A stretch of DNA of 64,000 bases from Alistipes communis (GTDB taxonomy: Bacteria > Bacteroidota > Bacteroidia > Bacteroidales > Rikenellaceae): the NCBI RefSeq assembly GCF_006542665.1, contig NZ_AP019735.1, positions 3,162,001 to 3,226,000 of the forward strand, given 5' to 3'. This document shows, in pieces, positions 25,603-33,795 of this stretch. Every line of letters begins with the position of its first letter. The stretch's first letter is position 1. The notes under the pieces are model-generated. The model did not search any database. It was not told the origin of the DNA and saw nothing but the letters and a program-made list of their open reading frames with translations. The translations under genes and the position numbers were made by a program.

Positions 25603-26882
25603 ACTCCGGGGCCAACGTCTACGGCATACTTCAATACAATCGCATCAAGGTCGAAGCCGGTGAGGGCCGGATATTATACATGCAGGGAATACCCGAACGC
25701 AGCGACGGCAGATTCAGTATCGAGGAGTGTGCGGAAGCCTTCGGGTACTACACGGCGCTCAATCCCCGTATCCGAAAACCGGTCGTGCATTTCTCGCTCA
25801 ACCCCTCACCCGAAGACCGGCTTTCGGAAGCGCAGCTCACGCGACTTGCCGCCGAGTTCATGGAACGCATGGGATACGGTCGCCAGCCCTATGTCGTCTT
25901 TCTGCACGAAGACATCGCACGGCGACACATGCACGTCGTCTCGGTGCGGGTGGACGAGCAGGGCCGGAAGATCGACCACAACAACGAACTGCGGCGCGCC
26001 ATGGCGGTTTGCAGGGAATTGGAACACGAGTACGGCCTGCATGTGCCCGAAGACGGCGGCGGCATGCAAACAGAACCGGAAGAATTGCACCGGGTCGATT
26101 ACCGTCGGAGCGATCTGAAGCATCAGCTGCGCAACGTCGTGATGACACTCAAACAGCAGTACGGATTCCAGTCCCTCGCGGAGTTCAATACGCTGCTCGA
26201 ACGCTTTGGCGTCGCAGCCGAAGAGATCCGAGGCGACGTGCGAGGCAGACCATATCGGGGGCTCGTTTACCACGTGCTCGATGACGACGGGCAGCGCACG
26301 GGAGCGGCGGTCAAAGCGTCCCGGCTGGGCGATTTCTTCGGATGGAAGGCGCTGGAAGAAAAATTCGACGCCTCGAAACAACGGCTTCGGCAACATCCCG
26401 CAACGCTCGACCGCACACGCCGCGAAATCGACCGCGCCCGGAGCGGAGGCCGCAACCGCAAGGAATTCACGGCCGAACTTCGGGAGAACGGTATCGACGC
26501 AGTTTTCCGGGAGAACGACGCCGGGCGGATTTACGGCGTCACCTTCATCGACCGCACGAAACATCAGGTGTTCAACGGCTCCCGGCTCGGAAAGGAGTAT
26601 GCGGCCGACGCTTTCGAGGCGTGGTTCAACGGTCGGGAGCAAGAGTCGTCCACACCCATGCCGGAAGAGTTACGGCCGTTGCCACCCCTCGAACCGCCCC
26701 TGCCGGGACTATCTTCGGTCGAAGAGTTCGAGGAGTACATCGAGACCCATTACGTTTCGATGCCCGGTGTAATGGGCGAACTCATGGAATATACGCCCGA
26801 AAAGGAGTGGGAAACAGCTCCCGAATACCGGCTCTTCCCCCGCAGGAAGAAGCGGCGGCGGAAAATCCGGAAAAGAATTTAA
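25587..26882 (+). CDS. Relaxase/mobilisation nuclease
   Basis: 431 aa. The relaxase domain occupies about residues 1-165, with a possible catalytic Tyr in the N-terminal VYGILQYN, an HFSLNP segment, and the histidine motif HEDIARRHMHVVSVRV (about 110-125) that binds the metal. Later parts are helical and basic, ending KKRRRKIRKRI. It nicks one strand at oriT and pilots it into the recipient. It begins inside the end of the accessory gene and is followed 21 nt later by the coupling protein gene. No internal TGA; stop TAA. Confidence 0.93.
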   Translation: MVPKVNSGANVYGILQYNRIKVEAGEGRILYMQGIPERSDGRFSIEECAEAFGYYTALNPRIRKPVVHFSLNPSPEDRLSEAQLTRLAAEFMERMGYGRQPYVVFLHEDIARRHMHVVSVRVDEQGRKIDHNNELRRAMAVCRELEHEYGLHVPEDGGGMQTEPEELHRVDYRRSDLKHQLRNVVMTLKQQYGFQSLAEFNTLLERFGVAAEEIRGDVRGRPYRGLVYHVLDDDGQRTGAAVKASRLGDFFGWKALEEKFDASKQRLRQHPATLDRTRREIDRARSGGRNRKEFTAELRENGIDAVFRENDAGRIYGVTFIDRTKHQVFNGSRLGKEYAADAFEAWFNGREQESSTPMPEELRPLPPLEPPLPGLSSVEEFEEYIETHYVSMPGVMGELMEYTPEKEWETAPEYRLFPRRKKRRRKIRKRI

Positions 26883-26903
26883 CAACCTCGATACGTTACG
26901 ATC

Positions 26904-28916
26904 ATGCAAGAAGAAGACGATCTGCGCGGCTTGGCCAAAGTCGCGGATTTCATGCGGGCGATCAGCTTTCTGTTTCTCGCCATTCACATCTACTGGTTTT
27001 GTTACGAGTGGTTTACGCAGGCGGGATGAACGCTCCCTGTCGTAGACCGCATCCTGCAAAATTTCCAGCGGACGGCTGCCTTGTTCTCATCGCCGCTCTG
27101 CACCAAGCTCTTCTGTACGGTATTTCTTGCATTGTCGTGCATGGGAAACCGTGGCGTGAAGGACGAGAAAATATCGTGGAAGCATATCACCGCGGTAGGC
27201 GGCATCGGCATACTGCTATTCTATGGCAACGGCTGGCTGTTCGGGATGAATGTCGCTACGACCCTGCGGGCGGCGCTTTATACGGCGACGCTGCTGGCGG
27301 GATTCCTCGGAATGCTGGCGGCCGGGCTATGGAGCAGCCGTCTGCTGAAAAACCGTATGACGGATGATCCGTTCAATGCCGAAAACGAGAGTTTCATGCA
27401 GGAGACACGCCAGCTGAAAAACGACGATTCGTTCAACTTCCCGACCGAATTCACCTTTCGGGGAAGGAAACACAGCGGATGGCTGAACGTCGTAAATCCC
27501 TACCGTTCAAGTGCGGTTTTAGGGATGCCCGGCTCGGGAAAATCCTATGCACTCATCAACAATTACATTAAGCAGGCCATCGAGAGGGGCTATGTGCTTT
27601 ATACTTACGATTATAAATTCGACGATTTGTCGCTGATCGTCTACAACCACCTGCGAAAAAACCTTAAGGCTTACGGCGCTACGCCACCGAAATTCTACGT
27701 TATCAATTTCGACGATCCACGCCGCTCGCACCGATGCAATCCGCTCGCGCCCAATCTCATGTCCGACATCACCGATGCATACGAGGCCAGCTATGTCATC
27801 ATGCTCAATCTCAACCGTTCGTGGATACAGAAGCAGGGCGATTTTTTTGTCGAATCGCCGATCGTGCTGCTCGCGGCGATCATCTGGTTCCTGAAGATTT
27901 ACGACGGCGGAAAATACTGCACCTTTCCCCATGCCATCGAACTGCTGAACAAACCCTATGAAGAGTTATTCACAGTATTGATGGCCCACGAAGAGTTGGA
28001 GAACTATCTTTCACCCTTCGTCGATGCATGGAAAGGTGGAGCCGCAGAGCAGCTGATGGGACAGATTGCCTCGGCGAAGATTCCTCTCTCGCGCATGATC
28101 TCGCCGCAGCTCTACTGGGTCATGTCGGGAGACGATTTTACACTCGACATCAACAATCCCAAGGAACCGAAGATTCTTTGCGTGGGAAACAATCCCGACA
28201 GGCAGAACATATACGGTGCGGCGCTTGGATTGTATAATTCGCGCATCGTCAGGCTGATAAACCGCAAGAAGCAACTTAAAAGCTGCATTGTGATCGACGA
28301 ATTACCGACGATCTATTTCCGGGGGCTGGACAACCTGATCGCAACGGCGCGTTCCAACAAGGTCGCCGTATGTCTGGGTTTTCAGGATTTCAGCCAGCTA
28401 AAGCGCGACTACGGCGACAAGGAAGCCGCCGTGATTCAGAATACCGTGGGCAATATCTTCAGCGGACAGGTGGTCGGAGAAACGGCCCGGACGCTCTCCG
28501 AACGATTCGGAAAGATCGTGCAGAAGCGCCAATCCGTAAGCATCAACCGCAGTGATACCTCGACGTCAATAAACACCCAGCTCGACAGTCTTATTCCTGC
28601 GTCGAAAATCTCGACGCTCTCGCAGGGCGTATTCGTCGGGGCTGTATGCGACAACTTCGGAGAGGAGATCGAGCAGAAGATTTTCCATGCCCGGATCGTC
28701 GTGGACAACGAAGCCGTGAAAAAAGAAATGGCGGAGTACAAACCGATCCCCGAAATATCGTCGTTCCTCGACGCCGACGGACGGGACATCATGCAGGAGA
28801 AAATCAAGGAGAATTACCGCCGCATCAAGCAGGATGCGCTCGACATCATTGAAGCCGAGATGAAACGCATAGAGAAGGATGGAAAACAGGATACAACTGA
28901 AAAATCAATAATTTAA
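26904..28916 (+). CDS. VirD4/TraG-family coupling protein with in-frame TGA at codon 42
   Basis: 670 aa if TGA at 27,027-27,029 is read through. ATG 26,904 gives MQEEDDLRGLAKVADFMRAI, a first membrane helix (ISFLFLAIHIYWFCYEWF), then FTQAG-TGA-TLPVVDRILQNFQRT, a second helix, and a third near residue 95. Walker A GMPGSGKSY lies near residue 212, IDELPTIYF near 465, and the TraG C-terminal domain follows. It links relaxosome to secretion channel. The N-terminal 41 residues are typical for the family, so the gene is not simply a shorter protein. Two TGG tryptophans lie less than 15 codons before the TGA. It ends in TAA. Confidence 0.93.
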
Positions 28917-29016
28917 TAGTATAGAATAAACTGTAACTAAAATGGACACAAGTGTCATTTAGAAATGAATATTAAGAGTTTTTTTGAAATTTGAGTGTAG
29001 GCTCTTTTCTTTTTCG

Positions 29017-29024
29017 TAATTTTG
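29017..29024 (+). promoter_or_regulatory. -7 box (TAATTTTG) of a Bacteroidetes promoter for the sce7726-like gene
   Basis: TAATTTTG matches TAnnTTTG. The nearest upstream TTTG is 23 nt away, longer than usual. It predicts a leader of about 50 nt before ATG 29,084. The AT-rich stretch 28,917-29,083 holds no gene. Confidence 0.5.
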
Positions 29025-29083
29025 GGAAATAAAAATTTAATAAGACAGGGTATTAAAGTGTTATAAACTGATTATTAGACATA

Positions 29084-29692
29084 ATGAAGGACATTGATAC
29101 ACATCCAAACGAAAATATAATAAAGGCTGCGTTAATCAATAATTATGCTCATATAAATAGCAAACCATTCGTGGTTTGTAATGAATTAACTATTTCTGAA
29201 GAATACAAAATCGTTGATTTAGTTTTTTGTAAGGATCATTTAAGCTATGCGTATGAAATCAAAGCGTGGAACGATGATATGCGCAGATTGCCATCTCAAT
29301 TAGATGTCTATTGCAAACTCTTTGATTATGTCTATGTAGCTACTACCACAAATCATCTTAATCAACTCCAATCAATACCTGACTTTGTTGGTATTGTTCT
29401 TTATTCAACAAAGACAAAAAAAATCTTATATAAACGACAGGCAAAAAGGAATCATTTAATAGATAAACAAGAGCTGTTAATGTCTATTCCGATTCTCTTC
29501 ATTAGGAATAATAGCTTACATCCTAAATATACAAGATCAGATAATAATTTGTTTTCCTTATCACAAGCACATAAACTTTTTATAGAACATATATCGAGTA
29601 AATGTCGTTGGACAAACAATGATCTTAAAACAATTTTACATTACGAGGATATCTTAATGAATACAGACTATATATCATTGGATTATAGATAA
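29084..29692 (+). CDS. sce7726-family protein, probable PD-(D/E)xK nuclease fold
   Basis: 202 aa. Key block: EEYKIVDLVFCKDHLSYAYEIKAWNDDMRRLPSQ at about residues 40-75, with Asp and E-x-K placed as in PD-(D/E)xK nucleases, then LDVYCKLFDYVYVAT. This is the core I recall for sce7726 proteins. Strongly AT-rich (about 30 percent GC) against GC-rich neighbours, so recently acquired cargo. It converges on and overlaps the beta-family gene by 18 nt. Related pairs are common in mobile islands, and a defence role is inferred. Confidence 0.8.
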   Translation: MKDIDTHPNENIIKAALINNYAHINSKPFVVCNELTISEEYKIVDLVFCKDHLSYAYEIKAWNDDMRRLPSQLDVYCKLFDYVYVATTTNHLNQLQSIPDFVGIVLYSTKTKKILYKRQAKRNHLIDKQELLMSIPILFIRNNSLHPKYTRSDNNLFSLSQAHKLFIEHISSKCRWTNNDLKTILHYEDILMNTDYISLDYR

Positions 29693-30772
29693 TCTTTTTA
29701 ATTGCTCAATAATAAAAATATTCATTCGTACAGACAACCAAAATGAAGGTGTTGCTCCCGGCTTAAAACCCGTTGCTGCACTTCTTATTGTTTTAACTCC
29801 CCAACAATCAACATCACTCGGGAAAAGAGAATCTGATATACATTTTTTTGCTACATCTATATAAACGTCTGCATAGTCTCTCTTTTCTCTTTTTTGACGA
29901 TAATAATATATTTGTTGTTTAGAAATTGTAGGGACATCTATTCTTGGAGTCCATCCTCTGCTGTAGTATGCCGCTTCATCATTACGTTTGGGAGTAATAC
30001 TACCATAATCGGAATATGACACCTTAATATCTTTGACTGCACTAATTATTTGATCATAAAGCAGCATCTCTGAACATTTAATATGTCCGTCCATATTTCC
30101 GCTTAAACTGGTTACACTGTCAGGAAAAGATGTGCTGGTAAATATATACTCCACATTACGGACAGTCTCTAATATTGCAGATGTTTTGCCCAAATAGTCC
30201 ACAGCTCTTGCTGTTGCCATCTTTATAAGACCATCAACAATATATCCTTGATCATAAAAGATAAACAGCTGTGTATCTTCTTTAATATTGTCTCTTATGA
30301 TTTTTATTTCTTCTTCAATAATATCTTCATCTACAGCTGGATATATTTTATATCCAATTTTATTGTATTCCGCTGTAAATGTTTTAATTTGTGCTACAAA
30401 GTTTGTATAATCATTATCTTGATCATTGACAAGGAGCATAGGAACGGCATTAGGGTATTGCGTATGTAATTCGGCGAATAATATTCTCCAATTTACATAC
30501 CCATATTGAAAATCATATAACTGATCTATTTGCTCATTACTTAAACTTTCTTCAGATGTAATATCGAAAAATACAAATGAAGAAGGATCTAAAAAATCAT
30601 CTAACGCATCAACCCTTTTTTGCAAATCTCCTATTTTGTCGTTTTTGCTTTTTCGTCCACGAGTAATCTCAATCAATAATCGAAAATTAGGATTAGCAAA
30701 TATCTCTTTAGGAATGTTTTTCAAGGCACGATATTCTGCATCTCCTGTTTTAATTTGCAATGTATATTTCAT
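29675..30772 (-). CDS. Beta-family protein (T4 beta-protein-like, sce7725-like partner)
   Basis: 365 aa. The start MKYTLQIKTGDAEYRALKNI and then FRLLIEITRGRK fit the beginning of the beta protein family. A later conserved block IVDGLIKMATARAVDYLG and a C-terminal WGVKTIRSAATGFKPGATPSFWLSVRMNIFI are also typical in type. No enzymatic motif is certain. AT-rich. It is the last gene of a three-gene operon (31,858 to 29,675), starting 8 nt after the ImmA/IrrE stop. It ends in TGA at 29,675-29,677. A TAA follows seven codons later. Confidence 0.75.
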   Translation of the reverse strand: MKYTLQIKTGDAEYRALKNIPKEIFANPNFRLLIEITRGRKSKNDKIGDLQKRVDALDDFLDPSSFVFFDITSEESLSNEQIDQLYDFQYGYVNWRILFAELHTQYPNAVPMLLVNDQDNDYTNFVAQIKTFTAEYNKIGYKIYPAVDEDIIEEEIKIIRDNIKEDTQLFIFYDQGYIVDGLIKMATARAVDYLGKTSAILETVRNVEYIFTSTSFPDSVTSLSGNMDGHIKCSEMLLYDQIISAVKDIKVSYSDYGSITPKRNDEAAYYSRGWTPRIDVPTISKQQIYYYRQKREKRDYADVYIDVAKKCISDSLFPSDVDCWGVKTIRSAATGFKPGATPSFWLSVRMNIFIIEQLKRLSIIQ

Positions 30773-30780
30773 AGATCAAA

Positions 30781-31314
30781 CTAATTAGGGAATGACTTTA
30801 TTATACCGAGTTTATATGCACGATATAAAATAGCTTTTTCCGTTACTTGAAAAAGATTGCTTAACTGTTTGGGTGTATTTTTCCCAGATTTAATAGCATC
30901 TTCAAATGATTCTTTTGGAATTAACAATTCAGCTGCAAAATCATTTGCTGCATACTCGATACCTAAACTATCTTCGTTAGCATCACGGAATAATACTGTA
31001 TCTTGGTGCTTGCCTTCCAAATCTGCTTTATGCAATGAATAATGCCCAAATTCATGTGCAAGCGTAAATCTTTGGCGAAGAGGCGACTGTAAACTATTTA
31101 CAACTATAACAAATTTATCTCCCACCTTTTCTATATATCCAGATATGTCATCGCACAAAGGCTCAATTTTTAATTCGACATCTGATAATGATTTTACATA
31201 GGAAAATATATCAAATGTGGAATTTTTGACATATTCTGGTTTATTTCTGATAATATCTGCAGCAACCTCTTGTGAAGAATTTTTCACGATTGAGGTTGAA
31301 TTTTGTTTAGTCAT
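30781..31314 (-). CDS. ImmA/IrrE-family metallopeptidase
   Basis: 177 aa from ATG 31,314, chosen because it overlaps the stop of the upstream gene in ATGACTAA. The zinc-protease signature HEFGHYSLH lies near residue 98. The more distal Glu that is the third ligand could be in IEYAANDFAAELLIP near 130. Members cleave repressors or antitoxins (ImmA of ICEBs1, IrrE of Deinococcus) and often sit in mobile elements beside toxins. Probably activates or regulates this cargo by cleaving a partner (inference). Confidence 0.9.
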   Translation of the reverse strand: MTKQNSTSIVKNSSQEVAADIIRNKPEYVKNSTFDIFSYVKSLSDVELKIEPLCDDISGYIEKVGDKFVIVVNSLQSPLRQRFTLAHEFGHYSLHKADLEGKHQDTVLFRDANEDSLGIEYAANDFAAELLIPKESFEDAIKSGKNTPKQLSNLFQVTEKAILYRAYKLGIIKSFPN

Positions 31315-31858
31315 TCGCCGTCCCATCGTTATCTGTTGTTTCAAAACGTATTGATGTATCTTCTAATTTTTTTATTCTTTTACCCAATTCTTCAAGATCG
31401 TGAGATATATCGGATAAACCGCTACTAATCTTATCATCAATAATGCCTCCAATTGTAGCGTCTACCTCTTTGTCGACTCTCATCAACTCCAACCATTTAG
31501 TTTTAAGATGAGAATTAATAATTGTTTCTATTTTTTTATCAACGTTCAATCCAAACACTAATACAACAATCCCAATTACTGCCACTAAAATAGTAAGCAG
31601 CCATGAAAAAAAGTTATATGTATGATTCGTATATTCTTGTGGAGATAAAACTAACCCATCACGTTTTAATGACGTAAGTAATTCCATTGAGTTATTACTT
31701 AATGAATCAACTTTCAATAATTCTTCAGAATTAACAACCCACGGATATTTTTCTCCATTAACTATATAAACTTCATATCCACAAGCATGAAAAAGAAAGA
31801 ATGCTATTGGAATTAATACTAAAATAATTGTTGGTAACCACGTGCAAAATCTTTTCAT
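31307..31858 (-). CDS. Two-helix membrane protein with C-terminal coiled coil
   Basis: 183 aa from ATG 31,858 (MKRFCTWLPTIILVLIPIAFFLF). The frame is open to 31,885, but that ATG falls inside the likely -7 box (31,883-31,890), so the inner start is preferred. Membrane helices lie at about 8-26 and 84-107 (FFSWLLTILVAVIGIVVLVFG). The last 75 residues are charged and helical (DISHDLEELGKRIKKLED). No family recognised. As the first gene of the cargo operon it may be the membrane effector or sensor (inference). Confidence 0.75.
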   Translation of the reverse strand: MKRFCTWLPTIILVLIPIAFFLFHACGYEVYIVNGEKYPWVVNSEELLKVDSLSNNSMELLTSLKRDGLVLSPQEYTNHTYNFFSWLLTILVAVIGIVVLVFGLNVDKKIETIINSHLKTKWLELMRVDKEVDATIGGIIDDKISSGLSDISHDLEELGKRIKKLEDTSIRFETTDNDGTAND

Positions 31859-31882
31859 AAGCAATAAAACCATCTTTATATA

Positions 31883-31890
31883 CAAATATA
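31883..31890 (-). promoter_or_regulatory. -7 box (TATATTTG) for the three-gene cargo operon
   Basis: Minus-strand TATATTTG at 31,890-31,883 matches TAnnTTTG. No good TTTG was seen 19-21 nt upstream. It predicts a short leader before ATG 31,858. Confidence 0.45.
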
Positions 31891-32083
31891 CAGAATTCTA
31901 TCTAATAAAGAATATGAATTAACTAATATTTGTCACCAAGTTATACTCCCATAAGTCATTTCCTGCCACCTCGCGCCTCTTCCCGCCAGAAGGGGCGCAT
32001 TTGGTGTTATGAACTGAAAAAGGCTTTATCTTGCCGGCGGATTTTCACCATTCATTCGATTTATTCATTTAATTATCTGCATT

Positions 32084-33349
32084 ATGGCAAGAGAACAGGA
32101 AAAGCTATCGAAGGACGTGCTGGCCGTCCTCGACAAAAAGACGAACGATCTGCGTCTGGTCAGCGAGATGAACGAGCAGACGGGAGAGTTCAACACCGTG
32201 AGCACGGCTCCTGGTGACCGGCGTAGAGCCCTTTCGTTCGACAGCCGAACGGTTTTGGGAACCTTTTTCGAAAATCTTCGCAACCAATACGGACGCCCGT
32301 CCGACCTGGGCTGAAGTTTCTTTCGGATCGGAATCGAAAAACTCGACCGTATCCTCGATTCCATCATCCAAGTCCGCGAAGGCAAGGATCAGGACGGCTC
32401 CCTGGCCAAAGAGGTCTCCGACTACGAACTCAACAACGAGGGGCGTATCGCCAAGTTCGCCGACCGCTATAAGTTCGAGGAGCGGGAGCTCCCGTGGGAT
32501 CAGATTCAGGCGTTGGGCCTGAACAAAGAAATCCTGCTGGAGAATCAAAGCATGGGCGACATCCTCAAGGGACGTATCCCCAACAAACTGGTGCCGCTCA
32601 AACATAAGATGGACGGCCGCTGGGTCGATCTGGGACTCGGCACGATTTCGCCGATCCGCGACGATGCGGGCAATGTCCAACTCCGTATCTTCACACGTCT
32701 GGACGAGCCGCAGTACAAAATATCGCCGTATAAGGAGCTCTTCACGGACAAGGAAATCGAGCGCCTCGAAACCGACGGACATCTGGGTTCCACCAAGAAA
32801 ATGAAAGATTTTACCTCGGGCCGCGAGTGCGAGTGTTATGTCAGCGTCCATGAGGCGACGAACCGCCTGACGACGCTTCCGGTCGATGCGCTGACGCTCC
32901 CCACCCGAATCTACGGCAAAGAGATCGGCGACGACATCGAGGCGCTGCGCTCCGGCAAGGAGATCTTCGTCGAAGACATCCACCTCAAGGACGGTCGGGT
33001 CATCTCGGGCCATGCACGCGTGGACGCCAACCGCGGAGACGTGGTGTTCCGCAACGACAATAATCCGCATCTGCGCATCCACGATACGGTTTTCGGAGTC
33101 AAGATAAGTGCAGACATCCAAGCGAAGCTGGCCAACCACGAGGTCGTCTTCATCCCCGGCATGAAAGTCAGCGGCAAGACGATCAGCACCGACCTTCGTT
33201 ACAGCGACACGGGCCGGCCTCTGTTCGGCAACAACGCCCGCAATTACCGTTCGCGTCTGGGCGAGGAGAATCCGCGTCCGCGCCAGCGCGTCCGCCGGCG
33301 TCTTCCGTCGCTTCCCGGCGCACAACCCAAAGGCATGAAAATCGGTTAG
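32084..33349 (+). CDS. DUF3945-type protein with in-frame TGA at codon 77
   Basis: 421 aa if TGA at 32,312-32,314 is read through. ATG 32,084 gives MAREQEKLSKDVLAVLDKKT, then TVLGTFFENLRNQYGRPSDLG before TGA, then SFFRIGIEKLDRILDSIIQV and a Tyr/Lys-rich repeat region (ERELPWDQIQALGLNKEILLEN; MGDILKGRIPNKLVPLKHK; later a similar EIFVEDIHLKDG). This layout is that of DUF4099/DUF3945 proteins common in Bacteroidales conjugative elements. The part after TGA has no strong start until an internal ATG at 32,513. I cannot say from memory that Trp is conserved here. It lies 5 nt before the DUF1896 gene; stop TAG. Confidence 0.8.
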
Positions 33350-33354
33350 CCATT

Positions 33355-33795
33355 ATGAAACGACACGTAGAAGAGAAAGAGTTGCCGTACTTCGCGGCAA
33401 CTCTTACCGCTTATTTGCGCGAAAGCCATCCCGAACTGCTCCCCGACAAACACTTCATCGCCGAGCGGAGCGACCATGCGGCGCAGACCTATGAACGTGC
33501 CGTTCGCAACGGCAACAGCGTCTACGAGGCTCTGGAACTCTCGAACGCCGTTCTGTACCAAGACCTGCGCTTTTCGAAATACGATGCGATCTTCGAGGTC
33601 GTGTCGGAATGGTTCCCGGAGGTCGCAGCCCGGCAGCGCACCGCTTTCTGCCTGAAACTGCTTCCCGTCTGCGAAGAGGCGTTCGAGATGTACGACCTGA
33701 CCGACGACTTCGAAAGCAGCCCGTCCTATAAAAATCTCCTTTTAGAACTCACCGGACTCATCCAAACCCACATCGAACGGCATGGCATACAATAA
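33355..33795 (+). CDS. DUF1896 family protein
   Basis: 146 aa, soluble, helical (FAATLTAYLRESHPELLPD; AAQTYERAVRNGNSVYEALELSNAVLYQDLRFSKYDAIFEVV). DUF1896 genes usually sit just before the large methylase-helicase gene in these elements, as here, with a 14-nt overlap. Function unknown. Its C-terminus YKNLLLELTGLIQTHI is complete, and it ends in TAA with no internal TGA. Confidence 0.85.
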   Translation: MKRHVEEKELPYFAATLTAYLRESHPELLPDKHFIAERSDHAAQTYERAVRNGNSVYEALELSNAVLYQDLRFSKYDAIFEVVSEWFPEVAARQRTAFCLKLLPVCEEAFEMYDLTDDFESSPSYKNLLLELTGLIQTHIERHGIQ

